From QHXW01 sp035297145 (GTDB taxonomy: Bacteria; Acidobacteriota; Terriglobia; Bryobacterales; Bryobacteraceae): a DNA stretch of 52,970 nucleotides. The notes beneath the pieces are model-generated. The model searched no databases and was not told where the DNA came from. It was given only the letters and a program-made list of their open reading frames with translations. Positions 32,453-43,300 of the stretch are shown here, in pieces. How positions within the stretch are numbered: position 1 is the first letter of the stretch; every line of letters starts with the position of its first letter. The DNA is taken from assembly GCA_035297145.1 (NCBI GenBank), contig DATGZN010000002.1, positions 1-52,970 on the forward strand. Reading direction: 5' to 3'. The position numbers and the translations under genes were made by a program.

Positions 32453-35400
32453 CTCAGAAATCAGGTTTTTTCAATGCGCGTTTTGAGAATCGTCCGGGCA
32501 TGGATTTTCTGCCCATGGCGGTGTTCTCTGCCGTCCTGCTCTTTGTGGGCGTTTTGCTGAACGGCCAGGCAGTTACCGGTATCAACGGGACTATCACCGA
32601 TCGGACTGGAGCGTTGATTCCCAACGCGCGTGTTACTGCCACCAACGCGGCTACCAACGTTGCGGCTTCGGCCGTGACTTCATCAGAAGGCACCTTCACC
32701 ATTATCGGATTGATTCCCGGCCGATACTCGCTTGCCGTGGACGCACCAAGTTTCAAGAGGGCTCAGTTGGATGCAGTCGTCGAAGTGGCCAGGATGACAA
32801 CCATTAACATTCAGATGGAGGTGGGCGCCACTACCGAGACCGTCGAGGTGCAAGCATCTGCCGTCTCGTTGGATACAGCGTCACCCGTCATCGGTACAAC
32901 CCTGGAACCTGAGTTGGTGAAAAATGCTCCTATTGAAATCAACAGTTTGGCACGCCAAATTGACCAGTTCATGTATCTTGCGCCTGGCGTAGGGGGAAAT
33001 GCCGGCGGCCACTGGATCAATGGCGGGGTCACGTATGAAAACGAAGTCCAATTCAACGGCGTTCCAGTGTCGTTCGTCCAATTCCAGGGCAACCAAACTT
33101 ACATCAATCCCCCCTACGAAGCGGTAAGCGAGTTTCGCGTCAACACCGCCACCTTCGATGCACAATACGGGATCGGGCAAGGCGCCGTCGCCTTCCAAAT
33201 GGCATCTGGCACCAATCAGTTCCACGGCGACGGCTTTGACATCCTTCGCAACCAGTACTTTGACTCCCCTTATTTCGCCCCGTTTGCCACGACGTTCAAT
33301 AGCGCGGGAAAACCCATTCCCCCGGTTGACCAGCAAAATAACTATGGGTTTACCCTGAGCGGTCCTATCCTCATCCCGAAGGTTTACAACGGGAAGAATC
33401 GGACGTTCTTCTATCTGTCACAGGATTGGTTCAAACAGAACCAAGCGCAGAACTCTATCGGCACGGTGCCGACCGCGGCGATGAAAAACGGCGACTTCAG
33501 CCAGTTCGTAAATGCCAGTGGGACCCAGATCCCGGTCTATGACCCCATGACTGGGGCGCCTTTCCCCGGAAACAAGATTCCGCAATCGCGCTTCAGCCCG
33601 CTCGCGCAATCCCTTCTGCCGCTCATTCCTGACCCAAACACCGCGGGTATCGTTTCCGGGCTCCAAAGTAATGAACTGCCAGCCATTCATTCGGTGGCGA
33701 TTAACCAGCACCTCTGGAGTTACACGATCGACCACAATATCAGCTCGACGCAAAGCATCCACTTCAGCCAATGGCGGGACTCGGTAACGCAGCCCTCCTT
33801 TACGTCAGCTCCGATCGTGCCCTTCAACAACCCGCTGCAAAGTGGAATCGACAATACGAACCTGGGAACCGGCTTTCTACTCAATTACGTAAAGACCATA
33901 AATCCGCATCTCGTGATGACAGCGGGTGCGGATTGGATTGGGTACATCGCAAACCAGAACAATGCCAACCACAACGTCACCTTTGCGGGGACGCCCGGCG
34001 GTAACACGTTCCCTTTGATCGGCTTCGATGGACAGAATGGCCCGACGCCCTGGGGAGTGAATGGTGGCGCCTATCTTGCCTGTTGCAGCGGCGGACTGAC
34101 CGACATCAACAACCGAATGCTGGGTGTCGTGGCGGTCAACAACTGGCTATGGACGACTGGACGTCACACCTTTAACTTTGGCTTCCAGTTCCGGCACGAG
34201 TGGGAGGATGTCATATCCTGCCAATTTTGCAGCGGTACTTACAATTTCAGCCAGCGGACAACGTCCATTCCAAATTCGAACGATCCAAATTTCGGAAGTG
34301 ACGGCAGCTCCTTTGCAAGCTTTCTCCTGGGTCTGGCTGATTCCGACATTCGCCAACTTTCACCTCTCGACCACTTGCGAAATAAAGAATTCGCCTCCTA
34401 TGCCGAGGACGAGATCAAGGTCAATAGCCGGCTTACGGTAAATATCGGCCTCCGATGGGATGTGATGGTTCCGTTTAACGAGAGTAATAACCAGATCATC
34501 TACGTGGATGCTAAACTACCCGACCCGGGAGCCGGCGGAATACCCGGCGGCGCCACGAAATTCGGCAATTGCACGGGATGCTCTGGAATTACCCGCGCCG
34601 ACATTCACTGGAAGTACTTCCAGCCCCGAGGCGGTGTTGCTTACAGACTAAATTCCAAGACGGTGGTTCGGGCGGGTGGTTACGTAACTACGCTGGATGG
34701 TGGCGCCTATGAATTTGGAACCTCTTTCGCCGCCTCTTTTATGTCGTCTCTTCTGGCGGGCACCTACCTGCGCAACTCCAGCGGCGGCAGTGTTCCAGGT
34801 GTGGGAAGTTGGGATACAAACGCATTGCCTTTGCCCCAGCCAACTCCCTTCAATGCATCGATCGGAAATGGAGGCGTCATATTCGCCTTCGATCCTCAGA
34901 AAGTCGGCAGGGCACCATACCTTACCGCCTGGAACATCGGCATACAGAGAGAGCTTCCTTGGAAGATGTTCCTGACCGCCAACTATGTCGGCAACCGCGC
35001 CATTCACCTTCCCACTACTCTGTCTTTGAATAATCAGCCAAACCCATCAGTTCTTCAATGGGGAGCGCTATTGGGTGAACCGATCAATGCTCCGGCGGTC
35101 GTCGCCGCAGGCTTTAAGCCCCCTTATCCGCAATTCATGCAGCAGTTGGGAGCCTCGGCGACACTCATACAGTCCTTGACGCCATTTCCTCAATACCAAG
35201 GTTTCTTCCCTGTCTACGAGAATGCCGGGACTACTTTTTACAATGCTGCGCAGCTCCAGGTAGAGAAACGCTTCACTGGCGGACTGAGTTTTCTATCGAA
35301 TCTGACGTTGGGAAGGCTCATGGGCAACACGGCCATCGGATCTGCGCCGTACTCCCCCAATGGGTTGAATGCGTTTGACAATCGATCCGAATATGTACCC

Positions 35401-35997
35401 TCTTTCCTCGATCAAGTATATTCGCAAAAGACGGTCTTAACCTATGAGTTGCCCATCGGTTACGGGAAAAAATATCTGAATTCACGGGGTATCGTAGCGC
35501 AAGTGCTAGGTGGTTGGCAGGTCAGCGGAATTCTGACTTACGCAGGAGGTTTTCCTTTTGGAGCCCAAAATTCCTACAATCCACTGCTGGTGAATAGCTT
35601 TGACCGGCCAGATATTAATTCCAGCGTGCCGCTCACCACGTATAGCTACAGTCTGTCGAAGAACTGGTTTTCGAATCACAACGGTGCGCAGCCGGTACAG
35701 TTTCCGACAAATGCGTTCGTCAACACCGGCCCGTGGCAACTTGGTAATTCCCTGCGCGCTTATTCCGCCTTGCGTTCGCCGCCGCTGCGGGACGAGAATA
35801 TCGCTGCCATGAAGTACTTCAACATTGGCGAGCACGTGAAAGCGACCTTGCGTATCGACTATTTCAATCTCTTTAATCGAACGCAACTGCAACAGCCTGA
35901 TAACAATTCCCTTGATTCGACATTCGGGCAGATTACCAACCTGAGTTCGCAACTCAATAACCGTCAAGGGCAAGCGACGTTCCGGCTGGAATTCTGA
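32449..35997 (+). CDS. TonB-dependent receptor, Oar-like with carboxypeptidase-regulatory domain
   Basis: A 1182-residue outer-membrane receptor. I prefer GTG 32449, which has AGGGAGA at proper distance, over an in-frame ATG at 32410 without a ribosome-binding site. A signal segment (FLPMAVFSAVLLFVGVLL) precedes a carboxypeptidase-regulatory-like Ig domain (about 45-130; GINGTITDRTGALIPNARVT). The plug region (about 140-270) contains EFRVNTATFDAQYGIGQGAV. The long beta-barrel ends RQGQATFRLEF with a terminal aromatic residue. These receptors import glycans or peptides; no SusD partner is present. It heads an operon with a SIS isomerase (21-bp gap), an epimerase and a glycosidase-like protein. 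Confidence 0.92.
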   Translation: MTQKSGFFNARFENRPGMDFLPMAVFSAVLLFVGVLLNGQAVTGINGTITDRTGALIPNARVTATNAATNVAASAVTSSEGTFTIIGLIPGRYSLAVDAPSFKRAQLDAVVEVARMTTINIQMEVGATTETVEVQASAVSLDTASPVIGTTLEPELVKNAPIEINSLARQIDQFMYLAPGVGGNAGGHWINGGVTYENEVQFNGVPVSFVQFQGNQTYINPPYEAVSEFRVNTATFDAQYGIGQGAVAFQMASGTNQFHGDGFDILRNQYFDSPYFAPFATTFNSAGKPIPPVDQQNNYGFTLSGPILIPKVYNGKNRTFFYLSQDWFKQNQAQNSIGTVPTAAMKNGDFSQFVNASGTQIPVYDPMTGAPFPGNKIPQSRFSPLAQSLLPLIPDPNTAGIVSGLQSNELPAIHSVAINQHLWSYTIDHNISSTQSIHFSQWRDSVTQPSFTSAPIVPFNNPLQSGIDNTNLGTGFLLNYVKTINPHLVMTAGADWIGYIANQNNANHNVTFAGTPGGNTFPLIGFDGQNGPTPWGVNGGAYLACCSGGLTDINNRMLGVVAVNNWLWTTGRHTFNFGFQFRHEWEDVISCQFCSGTYNFSQRTTSIPNSNDPNFGSDGSSFASFLLGLADSDIRQLSPLDHLRNKEFASYAEDEIKVNSRLTVNIGLRWDVMVPFNESNNQIIYVDAKLPDPGAGGIPGGATKFGNCTGCSGITRADIHWKYFQPRGGVAYRLNSKTVVRAGGYVTTLDGGAYEFGTSFAASFMSSLLAGTYLRNSSGGSVPGVGSWDTNALPLPQPTPFNASIGNGGVIFAFDPQKVGRAPYLTAWNIGIQRELPWKMFLTANYVGNRAIHLPTTLSLNNQPNPSVLQWGALLGEPINAPAVVAAGFKPPYPQFMQQLGASATLIQSLTPFPQYQGFFPVYENAGTTFYNAAQLQVEKRFTGGLSFLSNLTLGRLMGNTAIGSAPYSPNGLNAFDNRSEYVPSFLDQVYSQKTVLTYELPIGYGKKYLNSRGIVAQVLGGWQVSGILTYAGGFPFGAQNSYNPLLVNSFDRPDINSSVPLTTYSYSLSKNWFSNHNGAQPVQFPTNAFVNTGPWQLGNSLRAYSALRSPPLRDENIAAMKYFNIGEHVKATLRIDYFNLFNRTQLQQPDNNSLDSTFGQITNLSSQLNNRQGQATFRLEF

Positions 35998-36018
35998 CCC
36001 GGCAGGGAGGTAGAAACG

Positions 36019-36606
36019 ATGCACGCGCCCCAGGGCGGACAGACCGGTCATCGCGTGCAGGCTATGGCTCACCGGGCGCTTTCTGAGATCGATTCCGTGT
36101 TCACCGGTCTGGCGGCCGATGCAGCCGACCGCATGTGCGACGAAATCCTGAAAGCACGCCGCATCGCCTGTTACGGAGTCGGACGCGAGGGTCTCATGAT
36201 GAAGGCTCTTTGCATGCGTTTGATGCACTTGGGTCTCGATGCGCATGTCGTGGGCGATATGGCGACTCCGCCGGTCGGCACGGGTGATCTGGTAATCGCC
36301 AGCGCGGGCCCGGGAGTGTTCTCCACCGTGATGGCGTTGCTCAAAGTGGCGCGCGATGCCGGCGCTCGTACGATGGTCGTTACCGCGCAATCGGCAGGAC
36401 CCGCTCCTGCGGCGGCAGACGTGGTCATCGAACTTCCCGCCCAGACGATGGCGAACGATCGGAGTGGGACCGCCAGCCTCCTGCCAATGGGGAGCCTGTA
36501 CGAAGCGGCGCAGCTTGTGTTCTTCGATTTAATCTCCATCCTGTTACGCGAAAAGACCGGACAGTCGCCCGACCAGATGCGTGCCCGCCACACCAACCTG
36601 GAATGA
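36019..36606 (+). CDS. 6-phospho-3-hexuloisomerase-like SIS protein
   Basis: A 195-residue sugar isomerase (SIS) domain protein of the HxlB/PHI group. The phosphosugar-binding elements are ACYGVGREGLMMKALCMRLM (residues about 51-70), VVGDMATPPVGTGDLVIASA and the SxxT-type loop GPGVFSTVM. MRARHTNLE is the characteristic C-terminal tail of PHI proteins. GGGAGGT precedes the ATG. True PHIs interconvert hexulose 6-phosphate and fructose 6-phosphate and usually pair with HxlA (hexulose-phosphate synthase), which is absent here. With the epimerase downstream it more likely isomerises another phosphosugar. Confidence 0.85.
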   Translation: MHAPQGGQTGHRVQAMAHRALSEIDSVFTGLAADAADRMCDEILKARRIACYGVGREGLMMKALCMRLMHLGLDAHVVGDMATPPVGTGDLVIASAGPGVFSTVMALLKVARDAGARTMVVTAQSAGPAPAAADVVIELPAQTMANDRSGTASLLPMGSLYEAAQLVFFDLISILLREKTGQSPDQMRARHTNLE

Positions 36607-36628
36607 TCCGGCCAAAAGGAGGGTTGTC

Positions 36629-37549
36629 ATGAACTTTGGCGTCAATCTGAGTTTTGCCATCAAGCGTTGGGTCGAACCGCAGGTGTGGGCTCGAATGGTG
36701 CGCGAGACCCTCGGGCTGAACCTGGTACAGTTCACCTACGATCTGCTGGACCCATGGTGGCCTGATCCCGTACGACATGCGATGGCTGCCGACGTCCACA
36801 AAGCCGCCCAAGACTGGGGAATTGAAATCGAGAGCGCCTTCAGTGGGCTGGCCAATTATTGCTTTGACGGCCTATTGCACCCGGATCCGAACGGACGCCG
36901 CGCGTCGCTCGAATGGTGGAAGCGCGCCTTCGAGGTGGCGGCGGAAGTCGGCGCGAAAGTCTCGGGCGGCCCGCTCGGAGGTATGAGCGTGGCTGATGCT
37001 TCCGATCCCAAACGTCGCGACGAGCGATACCGCAGTCTGCTGGACGCCGTCGAGGAGTTATCGCACGCTGCGGCTGCTAGCGGTCTGGAGCGGCTCCAGG
37101 TAGAATGCACACCGCTCGCGCGCGAGATCCCCTACACCGTCGAACAGGGGCGCAAGTTGATGCACGACTTGGAAGGGCGCTGTAAGATTCCCGTGAAACT
37201 TCTGGTCGATATCGGCCACGCGTTGTATCAGCCCCTGTACGGTCCGAAAGCCAATATGCCGGACTGGCTGAACGGCCTGGGCCGGTCGATCGGCGCCTTC
37301 CATCTCCAGAACACGGATTTTCAAAGCGATTCTCACTGGGGCTGGCCCGATAAGAGAGGGCTTTTCGACGTCGCAGGTTTCGCACAGGAAGTGCGCGAGG
37401 CTGGTCTTGGCGACATTCCGGCGTTCCTCGAAATCATCTACCCGTTCGAACTCGCCGACGAAGCAGTCCTGGCCAATATCACTAGCTCCGTCATGTACTG
37501 CCGGCAGCATTACGCGGGAGAGCAACTGGAGAAAAGACAAATCGCATGA
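36629..37549 (+). CDS. Sugar phosphate isomerase/epimerase (xylose isomerase-like TIM barrel)
   Basis: A 306-residue barrel enzyme from ATG 36629 (AGGAGGG 8 bp upstream). It starts MNFGVNLSFAIKRWVEP. Likely metal ligands lie in LQVECTPLAREIP (Glu), LLVDIGHALYQP (Asp, His), GAFHLQNTDFQSDSHWGWP (His) and AFLEIIYPFE (Glu), the AP_endonuc_2 pattern. The reaction, probably keto-sugar 3-epimerisation or isomerisation, is inferred from the family only. It is 22 bp after the SIS gene, and its stop overlaps the next start by 4 bp. Confidence 0.85.
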   Translation: MNFGVNLSFAIKRWVEPQVWARMVRETLGLNLVQFTYDLLDPWWPDPVRHAMAADVHKAAQDWGIEIESAFSGLANYCFDGLLHPDPNGRRASLEWWKRAFEVAAEVGAKVSGGPLGGMSVADASDPKRRDERYRSLLDAVEELSHAAAASGLERLQVECTPLAREIPYTVEQGRKLMHDLEGRCKIPVKLLVDIGHALYQPLYGPKANMPDWLNGLGRSIGAFHLQNTDFQSDSHWGWPDKRGLFDVAGFAQEVREAGLGDIPAFLEIIYPFELADEAVLANITSSVMYCRQHYAGEQLEKRQIA

Positions 37550-38997
37550 AGCGCACGATATTGTTGCTTCTCTTTGCGGTAACGTTATCTGCCCAGCCCA
37601 TCAAGCTCCATCCCGAAAATCCGCACTACTATGTGTTCCACGGCCAACCCACCATCCTCATTACGTCCGCCGAACACTATGGCGGCGTGGTGAACAAAGA
37701 TTTCGATTACGTGGCGTACTTCGATGCCTTGAAAGAGTACGGGCTCAACTACACACGCATCTATCCGGGCTATCTGTTCGAGCCCATGGGCAAGTTCATG
37801 AAGGGGAACACGCTGGGCGCGAAGCCCATCAGCCTCACCCTGCCGTGGGCGCGAAGTCAGAAGCCGGGATATGCGCTCGGCGGGAATCTGTTTGATCTGG
37901 ACAGATGGAATCCCGAATATTTTGCGCGCCTGAAAGATTTCATTGCTAAAGCCGCCGAGCGCGGCATCGTCGTCGAGATTTGCTTCTACAATGCGCAATA
38001 TGGCGACACCTGGCCGATGTCACCCCTCTACTACGAGAACAACGTCCAAGGCGAAGGCCGCTGCGATTACGAGGACGCCCAGACGCTGAAGCATGCCGAT
38101 CTGGTCCGGCGCGAAGACGACTACGTCCGCAAGATTACTCAGGAAGTCAACGAATTCGACAATGTCATTCTCGAGATCTGTGACGAGCCCTACCTGACTG
38201 GCACACCCATCGAATTGGCGGGTCCATGGGTGGGGCACAACGTTGAAGTCATCAAGAAGGCCGAGAGCACGCTGCCGCAAAAGCATCTCATCGCACAGCA
38301 AATGGAAGGCCCCATCGGCGGGCCGATCGATTTCACCTCAGACCCCGACGTTTCCGTCATCGTCACCCAGTACGCCTGGGAAGGCAGCCACGAGCAAATG
38401 GGTGGATTGATGGCCCTCGATTACGAATACGGCAAAAACAAACCCATCGATTTCAACGAGACTGATTATTATCCGACCTGGTATCAGGGCGACCGCATCG
38501 CCGATTCGCGCGTGGAAGCCTGGGAGTTCATCGTGGGCGGCGGCGGCAGTTTCAATCAGTTGAACGGTCTGTACACGGTCCGCGATCCCGGCGGTAGGAC
38601 GGAGGAGAACGCGCAACTGGGCCGATCATTGAAGAGCCTGCACGATTTCATGTACAGCTTTGACTTCCTCAAAATGCGCCCTGATAGAACCTTCATCCGC
38701 GGTGGCGTGCCCCTGGGTGTTTACGCGCGCGGGATGAGCGAGCCAGGGAAGCAGTACGCCTACTATCACCATCACAGTTCGTTCGGCAGAAACACCGCGT
38801 CCTATAAAGTAACGCCGGGAAACTACCAGGAGAACCTGCTGCTCTACTTGCCCGCTGGGTCGTATCAGGCAGACTGGGTGGATGCGGCAACCGGAGCGGT
38901 GATCTCCTCGGAAAAGTTCAACCACGAAGGCGGCAATCGCACCCTTACAACTCCGGTACACTCCGTAGACGTGGCCCTGCGAGTGAAACGCACTTGA
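37546..38997 (+). CDS. Secreted glycoside-hydrolase-like protein (cellulase-like TIM barrel)
   Basis: A 483-residue exported protein with signal peptide MKRTILLLLFAVTLSAQ. The barrel begins NPHYYVFHGQPTILITSAEH and DYVAYFDALKEYGLNYTRIY. VILEICDEPYLTGTP (about 207-221) has the NEP-like strand-4 motif with candidate acid/base Glu, and PIDFNETDYYPTW may give the nucleophile. A C-terminal beta domain (YYHHHSSFGRNTASYKVTPG onward) resembles that of the other glycosidase-like proteins here. ATGA overlap with the epimerase gene shows co-translation. It is convergent with the TPR gene, 4 bp apart. Confidence 0.78.
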   Translation: MKRTILLLLFAVTLSAQPIKLHPENPHYYVFHGQPTILITSAEHYGGVVNKDFDYVAYFDALKEYGLNYTRIYPGYLFEPMGKFMKGNTLGAKPISLTLPWARSQKPGYALGGNLFDLDRWNPEYFARLKDFIAKAAERGIVVEICFYNAQYGDTWPMSPLYYENNVQGEGRCDYEDAQTLKHADLVRREDDYVRKITQEVNEFDNVILEICDEPYLTGTPIELAGPWVGHNVEVIKKAESTLPQKHLIAQQMEGPIGGPIDFTSDPDVSVIVTQYAWEGSHEQMGGLMALDYEYGKNKPIDFNETDYYPTWYQGDRIADSRVEAWEFIVGGGGSFNQLNGLYTVRDPGGRTEENAQLGRSLKSLHDFMYSFDFLKMRPDRTFIRGGVPLGVYARGMSEPGKQYAYYHHHSSFGRNTASYKVTPGNYQENLLLYLPAGSYQADWVDAATGAVISSEKFNHEGGNRTLTTPVHSVDVALRVKRT

Positions 38998-39001
38998 CGA
39001 T

Positions 39002-40186
39002 TTAGCGGACCGAGCCTGTACCGGTCTCGTGTTCGACGTCTCTCGAAAGCGCCTCCATCTGCCCTCTCAAGACCTCCACCTGCAACCCGCGGGCTTTTGT
39101 CATTTCGGCATGGCCCTCACTCCGGCGCCCGGCTTGCTCGTAGGCGCGGCCAAGCTGGTAATGATAGTTGCCATTATTCGGCTCTAACGCGAGCGCCCGC
39201 TGAAGGTACGAAATGGCGCGGTCCGGCTCTGATTTCTGCAAGTAGGCCTTGGCGAGTGCCGAGAACAAGCTGGCCGAGTCACGGATCCGCGCGCCCGCCG
39301 TCTCGAGAAGAGAGATTGCTCCATCCGTATCGCCCTGTGCGAGCTTAATCCTCCCCAGGTCTTCGTACGCCCAGTGGTCGTTTGGACTGATTTCCGTTTC
39401 CCGTGCGTACTCGGCCGCTGCAGCGTCTAGTTGCCCCAGCTTTTCGTAAAGCACGCCCAGGTAGTAATGCGCATACGGCAGCCGCGAGCCGTTCGTGGCA
39501 GCTTTCTCGAGTTCCGCCTGCGCCTTCTGGTATTCATCCAGCGCGAGGTAAGCCTTGCCTAGCAGAAAGTGCAGGTGAGGAGTCTCGCCGCCGGCTTCCA
39601 CCAGGCGCGCAAACGTGCGCTGCGCGTCCGCCGGGCGCTTCACCTTGCCGTAGGAAATCCCCAGCATGAAGAGGTATTCGAGGTCATTCTGCTCGCGGTC
39701 TGAAATGGGGTCGAATGCATCGATCGCGGGCTCGAACTGGTCCATCATGAAGTGGCAGACGCCTTTCAGGTAGCGCGCCTGGACATTTGCCGGATCGGCC
39801 GAAAGAACGGTCGCAAAGTATGGCGCAGCTTGTTGGAACTCACGCTGCCGATAGTATGCGAGTCCCAGATTCAAATCGATCCCCGTCATTCCCGGCGCCA
39901 GATCCTTCGCTTTCTTTAGTACGCGGACAGCGCTCTCGATCTTTCCCGTGCGCAGGTATGTGACGCCCAGGTTGGTATAGACCGGCGCCGTGTTGACACC
40001 TATCTCGAGCAGCCGGTTGAAGTCACGCTCTGCCTCGCCATAATCGGCTTCCGCAAGCGCGCGTCGTCCACGCTCGAACAGCTGCTTGGGGTCGGACGTT
40101 TCGGTATGCTGGCCCGCGAATCCAAGGCAAAATTGAAAGGCTGGAAACAGAGAACCGGCCCATATTCCAGCAGCACTCCGCAGCAT
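39002..40186 (-). CDS. Exported TPR-repeat protein
   Basis: A 394-residue tetratricopeptide protein with an N-terminal hydrophobic export signal (AAGIWAGSLFPAFQFCLGFA). About ten TPR hairpins run from residue 33 to 375, e.g. PKQLFERGRRALAEADYGEA, AYYRQREFQQAAPYF and PNNGNYHYQLGRAYEQAG. The last 30 residues are charged. It probably acts as a periplasmic protein-interaction scaffold. It is not related in detail to the larger TPR lipoprotein at 2.7-5 kb. The 192 bp between it and the second TonB receptor, which diverges from it, show no clear operator. Confidence 0.85.
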   Translation of the reverse strand: MLRSAAGIWAGSLFPAFQFCLGFAGQHTETSDPKQLFERGRRALAEADYGEAERDFNRLLEIGVNTAPVYTNLGVTYLRTGKIESAVRVLKKAKDLAPGMTGIDLNLGLAYYRQREFQQAAPYFATVLSADPANVQARYLKGVCHFMMDQFEPAIDAFDPISDREQNDLEYLFMLGISYGKVKRPADAQRTFARLVEAGGETPHLHFLLGKAYLALDEYQKAQAELEKAATNGSRLPYAHYYLGVLYEKLGQLDAAAAEYARETEISPNDHWAYEDLGRIKLAQGDTDGAISLLETAGARIRDSASLFSALAKAYLQKSEPDRAISYLQRALALEPNNGNYHYQLGRAYEQAGRRSEGHAEMTKARGLQVEVLRGQMEALSRDVEHETGTGSVR

Positions 40187-40378
40187 GGAGAACCTATGCT
40201 AACACTCGCCGCCGCCATTCCGCCCCTCAGAGCTCACCGGCCAGCGTGGTTTTGTAACAAAGAAAAAACAGATTTCGATATACCCAGGGAAGCCTTCAGG
40301 TTACTCTCGCGCAAAGGTCCGCGTTGACTTCGGCGATCTTGTGTTCGCCCTCGTCAGTCGATGGAAAGGGGCACCGCA

Positions 40379-43300
40379 ATGAAAACTCTGATGACCGCAA
40401 TCGTCGGGATGCTGTTCCTGGCGCCTTTTGGAATCCAGGCCCAGGACCTCGCCACAATCGTCGGCTCCGTGACCGATGCTTCCGGGGCCGTCATTCCTGA
40501 CGCCCAAGTCCTGGTTTCGAATCCCGAAAGGGGATTGACGCGAAGAGTGGTTTCCGACGCCGCCGGTGAATATACCGCCGCTCGGGTACCCATCGGGAAC
40601 TACGTTATCACCGTCGAAAAGACCGGTTTCCAGAAGCTGATCCGGAGTGGAATCACCCTTCAAGTCGGCCAGACGCTGCGCGTAGACCTTCAGCTTCAGG
40701 TAGGGTCGGCCACCCAGGAAGTGGTGGTCAATGCGAACGCCGCCCACGTGGAAACCGAGACCGGCGCGATCTCTGATGTCGTTACCGGAACCCAGGTCAG
40801 TCAACTCAACCTGAACGCGAGAAACTTCGCCAACCTGGCCACTCTTGTTCCTGGAGCGGCTACGCTAGGCTCCGGCTTCGATCCTTCTGCGGTAGGGGTC
40901 TCCGCTCCCTCAGCCATCTCCTTCAACGGGCTCCCGGTCAACATCCAGAACTGGGAAGTCGATAGCACAAACAACATCGATCAAGGCTCCGGTAGCGGCT
41001 CCATCATGACCTATCCGAGCATCGATTCCATCGCCGAGTTCCGCGTCTCGACCTCCAACTACAGCGCGGAATACGGCAAATCGGGAGGCGCCAACATCGA
41101 GGTCGTGACCAAGTCCGGCACCAAAGACTTTCATGGAAGCATGTATGAGTTCGTGCGCAATGACGCGTTCGATGCCAATGACTGGTTCATCAATCGCACC
41201 ATCACCGGAAACGGTAGTTCGGCGCCTGTGACTCCCCTCAAGAGGAATGATTGGGGATTTTCATTGGGCGGCCCGGTCTTCATCCCCGGGCACTACAACC
41301 GCGACAGGAACAAGACATTTTTCTTCGTTTCCGAAGAATGGCGTGAGAATCGCGAAGGCACCGTTATCAACGCCAACGTTCCAACCCTGCGGATGCGCCA
41401 GGGCGATTTCAGCGAGTGTGATTCCAACTCCGCCAACTATAACGCCATCGTGGCCTCCGGTTGCGTGGTCCCCGTCAACCCGGCAACAAATCTGCCGTAC
41501 CAGAACGATATCGTCCCGATCGACCCCACCGGCAAGGCGCTTCTGAACGCTCTCGTACCTTTGCCCAACAACGGTGTCAATTTCTACACTGCTGCACCCA
41601 GCCTGCCGACGTCGTTCCGGGAGGATATGTTCAAGATCGATCACAATATCACCGACAACATACGTGCCTTTTTCCGGTACACACAGGACGCATTCGAACA
41701 AACTTACGTCCCCACGCTCTGGTCTTCAGCGAACTTCGGAACAGTCAAATCGAAATGGACCAGCCCGGCAAAATCGGCCGTATTCCACCTGACCCAGACC
41801 ATCCGCCCTGACCTGCTGAATGAGTTCATCGCCAGCTTCTCGGCGGATGTGAATACAGTCAACAACTACACCGGCTTCGACTCGCCCGCTAACTCCATCG
41901 ACAAGCCCAGTGATTTTTCGATGAAAACGCTGTTTCCCGCTAACCAGAATCAGCCGAAGCTACCTGGCATCTCTTTGAGCGGCGGCATACCGTCCAACTT
42001 CGCCGAGTCGACCGGTTTCGAGTTTTTCTTCTGGGATCCTCAGCCGGCCATCAAGGACAACCTGGTGTGGACCCACGGCGCGCATACGATCAAAACCGGT
42101 ATCTTTCTCCTCTATAACACCATCAACACGACCACCAATATCGGTTTCAACACCCAAGGGTTCCTTTCCTTCGGCCCCGGGAATGGGTCGGGCATCAGCA
42201 CCGGAAACGCGCTTGCGGATATGTATTTGGCCCGCATCGCCAACTACCAGGAGTACGGCCGCGTGGTAAACGGCAACTTGTTGGGAGGAGCGGCACTGGG
42301 CCACTGGCGCCAATGGGATTTCGAACCTTACTTCCAGGACGACTGGCACGTGACCTCCCATCTCACCCTGAACCTCGGCGTACGCTATTCCTGGCTGACT
42401 GCTTTTCACGACGTCAGGACACCCACCAACGATTCTCTCTTCGTGCCATCCCTCTACGACCCTGCCAAGCAGGCGCAACTGGATAGCAGTGGCAACTTGA
42501 TTCCGGGGAGCGGCGCCAACTATCTGAACTATGGCAACGGACTGGTGCAGTGCGGCGCTGGAGGCATTCCGGAAGGCTGCTACAATCCGCCTCGCGGTAC
42601 GGTTTCACCGCGTTTCGGATTCTCCTGGGACCCGTTCGGACACGGCACCACGGCCATCCGGGGTGGATACGCTTTGACTTGGGATGGCGGTAACCCGCTC
42701 CACAACGGAGCAGGCTTCAATGGGAATCCGCCGACGGCCACGAATCTGTTCGGCTACAACATTCTCGGATACCAGAACGTAGTTCCCGGTCCGCTCGGAC
42801 CCGCGAATTTTTCCAACGTGAACGTCACTAGCTGGCAGGAGATCCAGCAGTTCAATCTAGGCGTGCAGCATCAGTTTCCGGGGAACAACATCATCACCGT
42901 GAGTTACGTCGGGACCCTCGGCCATCACCTCCAGCAGAATGTCAACATCAATCAGGTTCCCGTGGGAGTTGGCACGGAGAATGTTCCTGCGCTCGCCGGC
43001 ACAACCGGATGCGATGCCAAGGGGAACTGCGATGTTCAGTCCATCCTGATGAATAACCTCGAGCCCAATATCTATTTCGTGCCGTTTCGCGGATACACCG
43101 GGATCGCCCAGCGCCAGATGACGGGCAACTCCAATTACAATTCGCTCCAGGTCAACTTCCGGCACACGTTTGGTCATGGCCTCACGTTCCAAACGGCTTA
43201 TACCTGGTCGCACGAGCTCGATGACATGTTCCAGTCTGGCGGATCCAACTCCGGGGGCACAAATGGAATCAATGATGAGAACCTCCACCGTTGGTACGGA

